Source of the DNA: Comamonas thiooxydans
Lineage (GTDB): Bacteria > Pseudomonadota > Gammaproteobacteria > Burkholderiales > Burkholderiaceae_C
NCBI RefSeq assembly: GCF_002157685.2
Contig: NZ_AP026738.1
Span: 4,712,001 to 4,776,000 of the forward strand
DNA: 64,000 nt
Reading direction: 5' to 3'
Below are positions 1 through 9,427 of this stretch, piece after piece (the first letter of the stretch is position 1; each line of letters opens with the position of its first letter). Position numbers and translations under genes: made by a program. Below the pieces are notes generated by a model that saw nothing but the letters and a program-made list of their open reading frames with translations, had not been told where the DNA came from and did not search any database.

Positions 1-1244
1 TGCAGGCGCTTGGCCCAGGCGGGTTGCGCAGCGGATGGGGTTGACTCGGTTGCCGCCTGCGCGGCACCGGCCCCCGACGCCGATCCGGCGTCATCGGGCC
101 GGAAGGCAGCGGCGACGCGCTCCTTCATCGAGCGCGCGCCCTCAGCCACCTTCTGCCCGGTCGCCTGCGCGCCGGTCTTGGCGACATTGCCGACACCAGC
201 GGCAGCGCCCTTGAGGCCGCCGCCGGCGGATGCAGAACCCGCCTGAAACGCTGACCGTGCGCTGCTAGCCGCTCCGGTAGCGGCCCGCGCTCCGCTGCCG
301 GCCAGCTTGGCGACAGCAGGCGCCATGCGCGCTCCAGCGGCTACCGCGCCGCCGACGCCCGTGGCTGCGGCGCCGACGGCCACGACAGCGCCGGCCGCGC
401 CCAGCGCCGCGCCGGCCATTGCGCCCGCGCCGAGCTGCGGGCCGCCAGACACAAGGCCCGTGGCGATGCCTGGCCCGAAGATGCCGAGCGCGAGCATGGC
501 GAGCGAGGCCAGCATCACGACCAGCGCATGGTCGATGGATGGCTCGTTCGGTGTCGTCTGGAACTCCGCGAACAGACCCGTGCCGATGCCGACGATGACG
601 GCGAGCACCAGCACCTTGATGCCCGAGGACACCACGTTGCCCAGTACCTTCTCGGCCAGAAACGCGGTCTTGTTCCACAGCGCGAACGGCACCAGCACGA
701 AGCCGGCGAGCGTGGTCAGCTTGAACTCGATCAGCGTGATGAAAAGCTGGATCGCCAGCACGAAGAAGCACAGCAGGACGATCAGCCACGCGAGGAACAT
801 CACGACGATGGGCGTGATGTTCACGAACACTTCGGGAAAGCCCGCCATGTCGCCGATCTGTTTCAGGATCGGCGCCCCGGCGTCGATGCCGACTTTCGCC
901 AGCCGGCCCGGTTGCAGGAAGTTCTCCATGCTCAGGGTCGAACCACTGGCCGTCAGGCCCAGGCCCGCGAATGAGCGGAAAACGATGCCCGTCAACCAGT
1001 TGAAATTGCCGATGATGTAGGCGAAGGCGCCCACATACAGCACTTTGCGGATCAACTTGACGATCACGTCCTCACCCTGGCCGGTGGCATGACTCATCGC
1101 CCAGAACAGCCCGGCGAGCGTCATGTCGATGACGATCAGCGTGGTGGTCAGAAACGCCACCTCGCCATGCAGCAAGCCAAAGCCCGAGTCGATATAGCGC
1201 GAGAAGGTATCGAGGAAGCGGTCGATGATCGTTACGTCGTTCAT
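1..1244 (-). CDS. trbL: TrbL/VirB6-like mating-pair membrane protein (3' end outside window)
   Basis: Polytopic inner-membrane component of the P-type conjugative type IV secretion system. The visible 414 residues have several hydrophobic segments in the first 250, including a run rich in Val, Leu and Phe near 120-150, followed by a long Ala/Gly/Ser-rich tail typical of TrbL in Tn4371-like elements. The ATG at 1244 overlaps the stop of the upstream trbK-like gene (ATGA), implying translational coupling. The C-terminus runs off the left edge, so the gene cannot be judged complete. Confidence 0.9.
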   Translation of the reverse strand, partial: MNDVTIIDRFLDTFSRYIDSGFGLLHGEVAFLTTTLIVIDMTLAGLFWAMSHATGQGEDVIVKLIRKVLYVGAFAYIIGNFNWLTGIVFRSFAGLGLTASGSTLSMENFLQPGRLAKVGIDAGAPILKQIGDMAGFPEVFVNITPIVVMFLAWLIVLLCFFVLAIQLFITLIEFKLTTLAGFVLVPFALWNKTAFLAEKVLGNVVSSGIKVLVLAVIVGIGTGLFAEFQTTPNEPSIDHALVVMLASLAMLALGIFGPGIATGLVSGGPQLGAGAMAGAALGAAGAVVAVGAAATGVGGAVAAGARMAPAVAKLAGSGARAATGAASSARSAFQAGSASAGGGLKGAAAGVGNVAKTGAQATGQKVAEGARSMKERVAAAFRPDDAGSASGAGAAQAATESTPSAAQPAWAKRL

Positions 1245-1567
1245 GGCGAGTCCTCCTGCCCAGGCAAAGCGATTGCCGCGCTGCCATCGGTGGGTTCATC
1301 GAAGCTGGGCGGGATTGGCGGCAGGTCGGCCAGTGTCTGGTACTCGTCCGGCCCGGCCTGACCAGAGAGAAAGCGCCGCAGGTCGGCTTTGGCTACCTGC
1401 GCGCAAAACGCGCCGTCGTGGTTGCCCGCGCGGCACTGCGCGCGCAGCGCGTGCAGCCGGGACGGATCGGTGGCCAGCGTGTCCACCGACAGCGGTTGCG
1501 GCCGGTCGCAGCCGGCCAGCAGGAGCGCAGGAACAGCGACGGCGAGCAGGACGGGCGCGTGCTTCAT
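1241..1567 (-). CDS. trbK: TrbK/EexN-like entry-exclusion lipoprotein
   Basis: Predicted 108-residue lipoprotein with a signal peptide ending in the lipobox LLAGC (Cys around residue 20). After the Cys come the features of the EexN group: a VDTL-like segment, a Pro-x-Arg, a QC pair and an RRF near residue 68. It lies between trbJ and trbL, where IncP-type systems encode the exclusion lipoprotein that blocks redundant transfer between like cells. It overlaps trbL by four bases and follows trbJ by 11. A second protein of the same pattern is encoded at 9175-9402. Confidence 0.8.
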   Translation of the reverse strand: MKHAPVLLAVAVPALLLAGCDRPQPLSVDTLATDPSRLHALRAQCRAGNHDGAFCAQVAKADLRRFLSGQAGPDEYQTLADLPPIPPSFDEPTDGSAAIALPGQEDSP

Positions 1568-1578
1568 GTCGCACCTCG

Positions 1579-2334
1579 TCAGTGGTTGTAGAAATCGACG
1601 GCTTGCGGCGTGTACGGCGTACCACTGCCCAGGAACCGGCGCGTCACCTCGCGCCCGCGCTCCGTGGCGGCCGCCTGCCGCGCCAGTTCCAGCGCGGCAG
1701 CCCGATCCTGCGTGATCTGGAGCCGCTGTGTCTGGATCGACTGCTTGGCCTGCAAGGCCAGCAACTGGTTCATGGCCTGCATCGCCTGCAGCGCGCCCTC
1801 GGCCGACTGGCTCTTGCCCACGAGGTCGGCCAGCACGCTTTCGTCGTCGCTCAGGTTCTGCGACGCCTGCGCTTGCATCTGCATGGTGGTTTGCAGGCCG
1901 CCCAGCGTGTTCTTCCAACGCTCCTGCGCATCGAGGTACATCTGATTGCCGCTCACCGTGGCGGCGTACTTCTCGGGATACAGGCGCGCGAACTCCCGGT
2001 CGATGCTCGTCACGTCGTAGGCCAGGCCCTTGGCATGCGCGATGAGGCGCTGGGTGGTCGCCAGGTTCGCGCGCAACTGGCCCACCACGCTGGACGGCAG
2101 GCTGGCCAGATTGCGCGCCTGATTGATGAGCATCTGCGCTTCGTGTTGGAGTTGCTGGATCTGGTTGTTGATCTGCTCCAGCGTGCGAACGGCGGTGAGC
2201 GTGTTTTGCACCAGATTGGTCGGGTCGAGCACGATGTCGCCGACGCCGAACAAGGCATGCGCGGGCTGCGCGATGCCGAAGGCGAGCACGCAGACAGCGG
2301 TCAGCGCGGCGAGTTTGGGGGTATGCAATTTCAT
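1579..2334 (-). CDS. trbJ: TrbJ conjugal transfer protein
   Basis: 251-residue exported protein of the VirB5/TrbJ group. It has a cleavable signal peptide (hydrophobic core residues 8-24, AHA cleavage site) and then a long Gln-rich helical region (INNQIQQLQHEAQ near 55-67) typical of TrbJ, a minor pilus and mating-pair component. The ATG overlaps the stop of trbE (ATGA). Family length is about 250 residues, so it appears complete. Confidence 0.9.
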   Translation of the reverse strand: MKLHTPKLAALTAVCVLAFGIAQPAHALFGVGDIVLDPTNLVQNTLTAVRTLEQINNQIQQLQHEAQMLINQARNLASLPSSVVGQLRANLATTQRLIAHAKGLAYDVTSIDREFARLYPEKYAATVSGNQMYLDAQERWKNTLGGLQTTMQMQAQASQNLSDDESVLADLVGKSQSAEGALQAMQAMNQLLALQAKQSIQTQRLQITQDRAAALELARQAAATERGREVTRRFLGSGTPYTPQAVDFYNH

Positions 2335-4790
2335 GGCTGGTTCTCCTGGGGGTGGTCAGCGGTACGGAGGGAACCCGGCGCGAGGCCGGGGAACGAGGGC
2401 AGCAGGTCAGCCGCCCAATCGAGGCCGCGATGGCGCAGCCAGGCGCCCGCGAAGCCGGGCACGCCGGCGTCGGCCAGCACGCGGTCCATGTCTCGCTGGT
2501 CTTGCGGCGTGGAAGCGCCCGCGAAGGCCAGCGTCGCCGGCCCCAGGTCGAGGTCGAACACGCGGTTGCCGAGGCGGGATTGGTAGTAGTAGTCGCGCTT
2601 GGGCTGCGCGGTGGCTACGATCTCGATCTGCCGGCTGTTGAGGCCGAAGCCCTCGTAGATCGTGCGAATCTGCGGTTCGGTCGCTTGCGGGTTCGGCAAG
2701 AAAATCCGACTCGCGCAGCTTTCGATGATGGCCGGCGCGATGGCCGAGTCCTTCACGTCCGCGAGCGACTGCGTGGCGAAGATGACGCTGACGTTCTTCT
2801 TGCGCAGCGTCTTGAGCCACTGGCGGATGCGCGCCGCAAACACCGGGTCATCGAGGAACAACCACGCTTCATCGAGGATCAGCAAGGTGGGCGCACCATC
2901 CAGCCGCTCCTCGAAACGCGCGAACAAATAGCGCAGCACCGCGAGCACAGCGGCCTTGCTGTGCATCAGCTCCTCCATCTCGAACGCCTGCACATCGGCC
3001 GTGCCGAGGCGGTCATGGTCGGCATCCAGCAGCCTGCCGTGCGCGCCGCCCAGGACGTAGGGCGCGAGTGCCTGGCGCAACGTGTTCGATTGCAGCAACG
3101 CCGTCAGGCCCGTGAGCGTGCGCTGCTCCACCGGCGCGCTGGCCAGGCTCCCCAGCGCAGACCAGATGGCCGCCTTCTCGTCCGGGCCGACGGCCGCGCC
3201 TTCGTGCAGCAGGCGGCCTTCCACCCATTCGCTGGCCCAGGTGCGGTAGCCCTCGCGGTCGATGCGTGCGAGCGGCTGGAAGGCGATCTCGTCATCCGCG
3301 CCCAGGTCGTAGTGCTCGCCGCCTATGCCCAGGATGGCCGCACGGATCGAACGCCCCATGTCGAAGGCGAAGATGCGCGAGCCGCGATAGCGGCGGAACT
3401 GAATCGCCATCGTCGCCAGCAACACCGACTTGCCCATGCCGATGGGGCCAACCACCAGCGTGTTGCCCACGTCGCCGATGTGCGTCACCAGCCGGAACGG
3501 CGTCGCGCCGTCTGTGCGCGTGACGATCAGCGGCGGGCCATCGAGATGCGCATTGCGCTCCTGGCCGGCCCATACCGCCGACACCGGCATCATGTGCGCC
3601 AGGTTCAGCGTCGAGACGATGGGCTGGCGCACATTCGCATAGGCGTTGCCGGGGATCGAGGACAGCCACGCATCCACGGCGTTCAAGGTTTCGGGGATCG
3701 TCACGAAACCCCGGCCCTGAATCACACGCTCCACCATCCGCAGCTTCTCGTCGGCCACAGTAGCGTCTGCATCCATGACAGTGACGGTCGCCGTCAGGTA
3801 GCCGAAGGCGACTTGATCGCTGCCCAGCTCCTGCAACGCAGCATCCGCATCGGCGGCCTTGTTGTTGGCGTCGGTATCGACCAGCGGGCTTTCCTGCTGG
3901 AAAATCGTTTCGCGCAGCAGCGCGATGACGTTCTTCCTTTTCGCAAACCACTGGCGGCGCAGACGGGTGAGTTCTTTTTCCGCCTCGGCTTTGTCCAGGC
4001 ACAGAAAGCGCGTACTCCAGCGATACGCAAAGCCCAGGCGGTTGAGGTCGTCCAGAATCCCCGGCCAGGTTGAGGTCGGGAAGCCCCGCACCGACACCAC
4101 ACGCAAGTGCTGGTCGCCCAGCATGGGTGCAAAGCCCCCGACCAGCGCGGAGTCCGTCAGCAGCGCGTCGATGTGGAACGGCACTTCGGGAACGCCGACG
4201 CGATAGCGTCGCGTCGAGACGGTCGCGTGCAGGTAGGTCAGCGTCTGGCTGTCATCGAGCCACGCGATTTCCGGCATCACGCCATCGAGCAGGTCGAAGA
4301 TGCGATCCGTTTCAGCGACGAATGCGTGCAGCCGTTCGCGCCAATCCACGCCTTCGGTCGGCCGGTTTTCGTATAGCAGGCCCGCGGCCCGAGCACGGGA
4401 TTCCTCGGATGGCAGGTAGGCCAGCGTCAGGTGATAGCTGCTCTCGAAGTGGTTGCCAGAATCCTCGAAAGCGGCGCGGCGTTCTTCATCGACCAGCCAG
4501 GACAGCGGTTCGGGAAAATCGGAGTGCGGGTAGTCGGCGGCAGGCCGGCGCTCGGCTTCGATGAAAAGCGCCCAGCCCGAACCCAGGCGGCGCAGCGCGT
4601 TGTTCAAGCGCGCCGATGTGGCGATCAGCTCGCCTTGCGTCGCGCTGTCGAGGTCGGGGCCACGAAAGCGCGCCGTGCGCTGGAAACTGCCGTCCTTGTT
4701 CAAGACGACGCCCTGCGCCACCAGCCCGGCCCAGGGCAGCCAGTCGGCGAGCAAGGCCGGGCGCTGGCGGTATTCGGCGAGGTTCAGCAT
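2331..4790 (-). CDS. trbE: TrbE/VirB4 conjugation ATPase
   Basis: 819-residue VirB4-class ATPase that powers pilus assembly and substrate transfer at the inner membrane. Walker A is GPIGMGKS near residue 450 and Walker B is LLILDEAWLF near 635; the N-terminal CagE/VirB4 domain is intact. I chose the ATG at 4790 (protein begins MLNLAEYRQRP), 14 bases after trbD, because the longer open frame to 5132 would overlap trbD entirely and is not protein-like. It overlaps trbJ by ATGA. The length is usual for Tn4371-type TrbE. Confidence 0.95.
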   Translation of the reverse strand: MLNLAEYRQRPALLADWLPWAGLVAQGVVLNKDGSFQRTARFRGPDLDSATQGELIATSARLNNALRRLGSGWALFIEAERRPAADYPHSDFPEPLSWLVDEERRAAFEDSGNHFESSYHLTLAYLPSEESRARAAGLLYENRPTEGVDWRERLHAFVAETDRIFDLLDGVMPEIAWLDDSQTLTYLHATVSTRRYRVGVPEVPFHIDALLTDSALVGGFAPMLGDQHLRVVSVRGFPTSTWPGILDDLNRLGFAYRWSTRFLCLDKAEAEKELTRLRRQWFAKRKNVIALLRETIFQQESPLVDTDANNKAADADAALQELGSDQVAFGYLTATVTVMDADATVADEKLRMVERVIQGRGFVTIPETLNAVDAWLSSIPGNAYANVRQPIVSTLNLAHMMPVSAVWAGQERNAHLDGPPLIVTRTDGATPFRLVTHIGDVGNTLVVGPIGMGKSVLLATMAIQFRRYRGSRIFAFDMGRSIRAAILGIGGEHYDLGADDEIAFQPLARIDREGYRTWASEWVEGRLLHEGAAVGPDEKAAIWSALGSLASAPVEQRTLTGLTALLQSNTLRQALAPYVLGGAHGRLLDADHDRLGTADVQAFEMEELMHSKAAVLAVLRYLFARFEERLDGAPTLLILDEAWLFLDDPVFAARIRQWLKTLRKKNVSVIFATQSLADVKDSAIAPAIIESCASRIFLPNPQATEPQIRTIYEGFGLNSRQIEIVATAQPKRDYYYQSRLGNRVFDLDLGPATLAFAGASTPQDQRDMDRVLADAGVPGFAGAWLRHRGLDWAADLLPSFPGLAPGSLRTADHPQENQP

Positions 4791-4804
4791 CGCGGCGTCC
4801 TCCC

Positions 4805-5077
4805 CTACACGTCCAGCAACGGGCGGTGCTTGATGTGCCGCGCGAACACGGCCATGAACTGCGGATCGACGCGCGCGCCCCACATCGCCAGCGAATGGCC
4901 GACGATCCAGAGCACGACACCGGGAATCCACAGTTGCAGGCCCAGCCCGACAGCGGCGGCCAACGTGCCATTGGCGATCGCCACGGTGCGCGGTGCGCCG
5001 CCCAGCAAGATCAGCTCGGTGAGCGAGCGATGCAGCGGCACCTCGAACCCGGCCGCGAAGGTGTCCGGGGCACTCAT
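4805..5077 (-). CDS. trbD: TrbD/VirB3-like membrane protein
   Basis: 90-residue inner-membrane protein with two adjacent hydrophobic segments (about 32-45 and 48-62), as in VirB3/TrbD, which partners the VirB4 ATPase. The ATG at 5077 overlaps the stop of trbC by four bases, and trbE follows after 14 bases. Position, size and topology support the assignment. Confidence 0.9.
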   Translation of the reverse strand: MSAPDTFAAGFEVPLHRSLTELILLGGAPRTVAIANGTLAAAVGLGLQLWIPGVVLWIVGHSLAMWGARVDPQFMAVFARHIKHRPLLDV

Positions 5078-5451
5078 ACGACGGCCCCGCCGGAGAAGCT
5101 GAAGAACGACAGGAAGAAGCTCGAAGCCGCAAAGGCGATGGATAGACCGAAGACGATCTGGATCAGCTTGCGGAAGCCGCCGGACGTGTCGCCGAAGGCG
5201 AGCGCAAGGCCAGTGGCAATGATGATGATGACCGCGACGATGCGCGCCACCGGCCCCTGGATGGATTCGAGGATGGATTGCAGCGGGCCTTCCCACGGCA
5301 TCGAGGAACCCGCAGCCTGCGCGGTGCCCGCAAGCAGCAACATGAAGGCAGCGAGCATCAAGCCTTGCATGGCCGGGCGAGCCAGACCGTCCAGGCGCGC
5401 GGGCCGGGCAAGCGGATTTACGGAAATACGGAAAGCATCAACGTGCGTCAT
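5074..5451 (-). CDS. trbC: TrbC/VirB2-like pilin precursor
   Basis: 125-residue precursor of the conjugative pilin. It has an extended N-terminal signal (hydrophobic core about 32-43, cleavage near AQAAG) and two transmembrane helices in the mature part (about 68-86 and 97-117) separated by a short Gly/Asp-containing loop, the usual pilin architecture. It overlaps trbB and trbD by four bases each. In IncP systems the pilin is cyclised by the TraF peptidase, which this element encodes at 36187-36783. Confidence 0.9.
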   Translation of the reverse strand: MTHVDAFRISVNPLARPARLDGLARPAMQGLMLAAFMLLLAGTAQAAGSSMPWEGPLQSILESIQGPVARIVAVIIIIATGLALAFGDTSGGFRKLIQIVFGLSIAFAASSFFLSFFSFSGGAVV

Positions 5452-6482
5452 GGAAGTTCTCCAGAGTGGTCAGGGGACAGGGAGGAAAGGTCGGACTGCG
5501 GCAGCAGCTCGGGAAACGGCGCTTCCAGCGCGTCCGCCAGTTGGTAGCCCACGCCGTCGAAACCGACGACGCGGGCGATGCTCTCGATGCGGCGCTTGCG
5601 TCCGCGCCCGGCGATGTGGATGACCACGTTGACCGCTTCCGCGATCAGCGCACGGGGCGGGTTCACCGCCACTTCGAGAATCAGTTGCTCCAGGCGCAGC
5701 AGCGCGCCCAGCGCGGAGCCGGCGTGTACGGTGGCGATGCCACCCGGATGGCCGGTGCCCCAGACCTTGATGAGATCCAGCGCCTCGGCGCCGCGCACCT
5801 CGCCGACCACGACGCGATCCGGGCGCAAGCGCATGGACGAGCGCACCAGGTCGGTCATAGATACGACGCCTGCGCGCGTGCGCAGCGGTACGTGGTCGCG
5901 GGCCGCGCATTGCAGCTCCACCGTGTCTTCGAGCACCAGCACGCGGTCGCCGGTGGCTGCGATCTCGGCCAGTAGCGCATTGGCGAGCGTGGTCTTGCCG
6001 CTGCTGGTGGCCCCGGCGATCAGGATGTTCTGCCGCTCGCGCACGGCGCGAACGAGAAAGCCCGCCTGCGCGCTGGTCATCATTCCGTCGATGACGTACC
6101 GCTCCAGCGGAATCACGCCGATGGCGCGCTTGCGCAGCGCGAAGGCCGGCCCCGGCGCTGCCGGCGGCAAGATGCCCTCGAAGCGTTCGCCGGTTTCGGG
6201 CAGCTCGGCCGACAGCAACGGCTGGCCGCGATGGACTTCTGCGCCAACGTGGGCGGCGACAAGGCGGATGATTCGCTCGCCGTCGGCCTCGGACAGCTCC
6301 ACGCCCATCGGCGCGCGGCCCGAGGACAGGCGATCCACCCATAGCGTCCGGTCGGGGTTGAGCATCACTTCCACCACGTCCGGGTCTTCGAGCGCGGCGG
6401 CGATCAGCGGCCCCATCGCCGTGCGCAGCATCTGAATACGGCGGTCGAGCGAGGTGACGAAGGACGAAGGCGCGGCGCTCAT
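5448..6482 (-). CDS. trbB: TrbB/VirB11 secretion ATPase
   Basis: 344-residue hexameric traffic ATPase of the type IV secretion system. Walker A is GATSSGKTT at about 157-165, followed by the Asp box (VLVLEDTVEL), a Walker B (VVVGEVRG) and the His box (HPGGIATVHAG), all characteristic of VirB11/TrbB. The start overlaps the stop of the CopG-like gene and the stop overlaps trbC. The length is normal for the family. Confidence 0.95.
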   Translation of the reverse strand: MSAAPSSFVTSLDRRIQMLRTAMGPLIAAALEDPDVVEVMLNPDRTLWVDRLSSGRAPMGVELSEADGERIIRLVAAHVGAEVHRGQPLLSAELPETGERFEGILPPAAPGPAFALRKRAIGVIPLERYVIDGMMTSAQAGFLVRAVRERQNILIAGATSSGKTTLANALLAEIAATGDRVLVLEDTVELQCAARDHVPLRTRAGVVSMTDLVRSSMRLRPDRVVVGEVRGAEALDLIKVWGTGHPGGIATVHAGSALGALLRLEQLILEVAVNPPRALIAEAVNVVIHIAGRGRKRRIESIARVVGFDGVGYQLADALEAPFPELLPQSDLSSLSPDHSGELP

Positions 6483-6955
6483 GAGACGCGCTCCTGCGCT
6501 TCGGCAACTGCCGCCGCGTCATCCATGCGCATCCCAAACTCACGATCCTGGGGGTGCAGTTCCTCCACCACGTCACGCACCAGGCTGCGCCCGCGCAGCA
6601 GGTGACGGCCCAACTGCTCCACGAACTGCTCGAACCGCGCCTTGCCCTGGGCACGCGCCGCGTCTTGGTGCACCTCGGGAACTGGCGTGCTGACCGTGAG
6701 GTAGTAGCGGATGAACAGCGCCAGCGTTTCGATCTGGATGTTCTGGTCGCGCCCCATGCGCTCGGCTTGGCGCGAAAGGCGATCCAGCCGCTTGGCAATG
6801 GCCGCCTCGCGCTGGTCGGCGGCATCGGGCGATAGCCACGATGCAAGCGCCGCCGCGACGATGCTGGATTTCGATACGCCTTTCTTGGCGGCCAGCTCGT
6901 CCAGGCGCTTGGCGTGCTCCGGTTGGATGAACAGGTTGAGGCGGTAGTGGCTCAT
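6479..6955 (-). CDS. CopG/ribbon-helix-helix-type regulator
   Basis: 158-residue protein beginning with a short strand (HYRLNLFIQPEHAKRL) and the helix pattern of ribbon-helix-helix DNA-binding proteins (LAAKKGVSKSSIVAAAL, about residues 22-39). The rest is charged and helical with no recognised domain. It lies between traG and trbB with four-base overlaps on both sides, as in other Tn4371-like ICEs. A role in regulating the trb operon or in relaxosome accessory binding is inferred from position only. Confidence 0.8.
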   Translation of the reverse strand: MSHYRLNLFIQPEHAKRLDELAAKKGVSKSSIVAAALASWLSPDAADQREAAIAKRLDRLSRQAERMGRDQNIQIETLALFIRYYLTVSTPVPEVHQDAARAQGKARFEQFVEQLGRHLLRGRSLVRDVVEELHPQDREFGMRMDDAAAVAEAQERVS

Positions 6956-8958
6956 AGCTCGATTCCGTCGTTGGGGTCGAGGGAAGCCAGCCGGGCCGTG
7001 CGCTGCATGGCCGGATCAAGCTGGCGAGGAAGGGGAAGCGGCAGGTCGTCGTCATCGAGCAACCTGAGGTCGGCTGCGGACGCGGCCAGCTCGGGGGCGT
7101 AGGCGACGGTTTCGGAGAGTTCGGGCTGACGGCGCGGGCCGCCGCCGTCGTCGGCACTGCCCAGCTCATCAATGGGAACGGGAGCCGAAGCCGGTACGGC
7201 AGGCACAGCGGGAATCGCCAGCCCGCTCCAGTCATCGGCCCGCGAGGGCGGCACGTCGGTATAACGCCCGGCCGTGAGCACGGGCGGCGGAAGCACGCGC
7301 CGCTTGAAATTGCCGTCTGCGTAGTAGCGCAGCTTCTTGGCCCTGATCGGCGGACTGCTTCCCACCATCACCACGGCTTCGTCGAGCGGAAGCTGCATGA
7401 CCTCGCCCGGCGTCAACAGTGGGCGCGCGGTTTCCTGGCGCGACACCATCAGGTGGCCCAGCCACGGCGCGAGCCGGTGGCCCGCGTAGTTGCGCTGGGC
7501 GCGCAGCTCGGTGGCTGTGCCCAGCGTCTCGGAGATGCGCTTGGCGGTGCGTTCGTCGTTGGTGGCGAACGTCACGCGCACATGGCAGTTGTCGAGGATC
7601 GAATGGTTCTGCCCATACGCCTTGTCGATCTGGTTCAGCGACTGCGCGATGAGGAAGCTGCGGATGCCGTAGCCGGCCATGAAGGCCAGTGCCGTCTCGA
7701 AGAAGTCGAGCCGCCCGAGTGCGGGGAACTCGTCGAGCATCAGCAGCAGCTTGTGGCGGCGCTCGATACCGTCGGAGCCGTCGAGCGATTCGGTGAGTCG
7801 CCGCCCGATCTGATTGAGGATCAGCCGAATGAGCGGCTTCGTCCGCGAAATGTCCGAAGGCGGCACCACCAGATACAGCGACACCGGATGCTCGGCCGCG
7901 ATCAGGTCGGCAATGCGCCAGTCGCAACGCGACGTGACTTCGGCCACCGTAGGGTCGCGGTAGAGGCCCAGGAACGACATGGCCGTGGACAGCACGCCCG
8001 AGCGTTCGTTGTCCGATTTGTTCAGAACCTCACGGGCCGCAGACGCAACAACAGGGTGCGGCCCATCGCCAAAATGCGGCGTGGTCATCATCCGGTGCAG
8101 CGTCAGCTCGAATGGGCAAGCCGGATCGGAAAGGAAGTTAGCGACGCCGCGTAGCGTCTTGTCTTGGCCGGCATAAAGCACATGCAGGATGGCCCCGACC
8201 AGCAGCGCGTGCGAAGTCTTCTCCCAGTGATTGCGCCGCTCCAGCGCGCCTTCGGGATCGACCAGGATGTCCGCGATGTTCTGCACGTCGCGCACTTCAT
8301 GCGCGCCGCGCCGGACTTCCAGCAGCGGGTTGTAGGCTGCCGACTTCGCATCGGTGGGGTTGAACAGCAGGCAGTGCGAGAAGCGCGAGCGCCAACCTGC
8401 GGTGATGCTCCAGTTCTCTCCCTTGATGTCGTGGATGACAGCGGACGCAGGCCAGCTCAACAAGGTCGGCACTACCAGGCCGACACCTTTGCCGCTGCGC
8501 GTGGGCGCGAAGGTCAGGACATGTTCCGGGCCTTCGTGGCGCAGGTACTGGCGTTCGTGCTGGCCGAGGAACACGCCGGCCGGCTGCGTGAGGCCGGCCT
8601 TGCGAATGTCATCCGCGTTCGCCCAGCGTGCCGAGCCGTAGGTCGTGACCAGGCGCGATTGCCGCGAGCGCCAGATCGACATGCCGATGGCGACCAGCAC
8701 GGCCACCAGGCCGCTGCCGCCCGCGATGGCACCGCCAATGTCAAAGACGCGCGGAGCGTAGGCATCGAAGAAGAACCACCACTCGAACAGCCGCCAGGGG
8801 TGATAGACCGGCGTGCCGAAGAAGTCGAACCAGGGCGAGCCAAGGCGTAGCTGATAGCCCAGGGCGGCGGCTGTCCATTGTGTGGCTGCCCACACGCCGA
8901 CGATCACGATGCCGAATACCACGGCGATCTGACCGAACAGCACGTTCGTCCCTTGCAT
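6952..8958 (-). CDS. traG: TraG/VirD4 coupling protein
   Basis: 668-residue type IV coupling ATPase that brings the relaxase-DNA complex to the secretion channel. Two N-terminal transmembrane segments (about 6-26 and 62-85) precede the Walker A APTRSGKG near 145-155; a Walker B-like LLLMLDEFPALGRL lies near 410. The ATG at 8958 is preferred over the upstream in-frame ATG at 9009 because GGGAGG stands about eight bases before it. The ATGA overlap with the CopG-like gene marks it as the first gene of the transfer operon. Confidence 0.95.
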   Translation of the reverse strand: MQGTNVLFGQIAVVFGIVIVGVWAATQWTAAALGYQLRLGSPWFDFFGTPVYHPWRLFEWWFFFDAYAPRVFDIGGAIAGGSGLVAVLVAIGMSIWRSRQSRLVTTYGSARWANADDIRKAGLTQPAGVFLGQHERQYLRHEGPEHVLTFAPTRSGKGVGLVVPTLLSWPASAVIHDIKGENWSITAGWRSRFSHCLLFNPTDAKSAAYNPLLEVRRGAHEVRDVQNIADILVDPEGALERRNHWEKTSHALLVGAILHVLYAGQDKTLRGVANFLSDPACPFELTLHRMMTTPHFGDGPHPVVASAAREVLNKSDNERSGVLSTAMSFLGLYRDPTVAEVTSRCDWRIADLIAAEHPVSLYLVVPPSDISRTKPLIRLILNQIGRRLTESLDGSDGIERRHKLLLMLDEFPALGRLDFFETALAFMAGYGIRSFLIAQSLNQIDKAYGQNHSILDNCHVRVTFATNDERTAKRISETLGTATELRAQRNYAGHRLAPWLGHLMVSRQETARPLLTPGEVMQLPLDEAVVMVGSSPPIRAKKLRYYADGNFKRRVLPPPVLTAGRYTDVPPSRADDWSGLAIPAVPAVPASAPVPIDELGSADDGGGPRRQPELSETVAYAPELAASAADLRLLDDDDLPLPLPRQLDPAMQRTARLASLDPNDGIEL

Positions 8959-9087
8959 TGACTGACCTCCCATCGCGGCACAGGAACGTGCCGCAGGCAT
9001 CAGGATCAATGCCGTGGGAAGTGCCGGTCAAAGACCGTTGTGGCGAGGATTGAGGCCGAATGAGCCAGACTTCTTGCTGTGGCGAAG

Positions 9088-9124
9088 ACAATAAAAACGC
9101 CGCAAGCGCAAGCGCGCTGCGGCG
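9088..9124 (-). terminator. Rho-independent terminator after the EexN-like gene
   Basis: Read on the minus strand, CGCCGCA (9124-9118) pairs with TGCGGCG (9104-9098), and the stem is followed directly by TTTTTATT. It lies about 50 bases past the stop of the 9175-9402 lipoprotein gene and upstream of traG, so traG probably has its own promoter. Confidence 0.7.
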
Positions 9125-9174
9125 TGGTTAGGTAACAGCGAGAAGTTTGTCGCTGCGAAACGACTGCGAGGGGA

Positions 9175-9402
9175 CTACTTGGATTTTTGCTCGGGCCGAT
9201 CCCCGAAAAATCGCCGTTTAGCAGCTTCGGCGGCACGCAAACAAAGTTCGTCGCTGACCTTTGCTCGACCCTCTTTGCATTGCCGTTGAATCTCCTTGAT
9301 GCGCTCGGGATTGGCGACGAGCGTATCCACGGTTTCCGAGGGGTGAGAGGGGCCGCATGCAGTCAAGGTGGCGGCCAACATCAGCAACATCACTTTGTTC
9401 AT
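9175..9402 (-). CDS. Second EexN-family lipoprotein
   Basis: 75-residue predicted lipoprotein with a short signal peptide and the lipobox LTAC (Cys around 16). The mature part repeats the pattern of the trbK-like gene at 1241-1567: VDTL, an NPERI segment, a QC pair, a further Cys and RRF. Such proteins act in entry exclusion. AAAGGA lies nine bases before the ATG at 9402, which fixes this start rather than the in-frame ATG at 9438. It stands alone between a LysR gene and a terminator. Confidence 0.75.
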   Translation of the reverse strand: MNKVMLLMLAATLTACGPSHPSETVDTLVANPERIKEIQRQCKEGRAKVSDELCLRAAEAAKRRFFGDRPEQKSK

Positions 9403-9427
9403 GGTTCCAGTCCTTTCATTGGATGGG

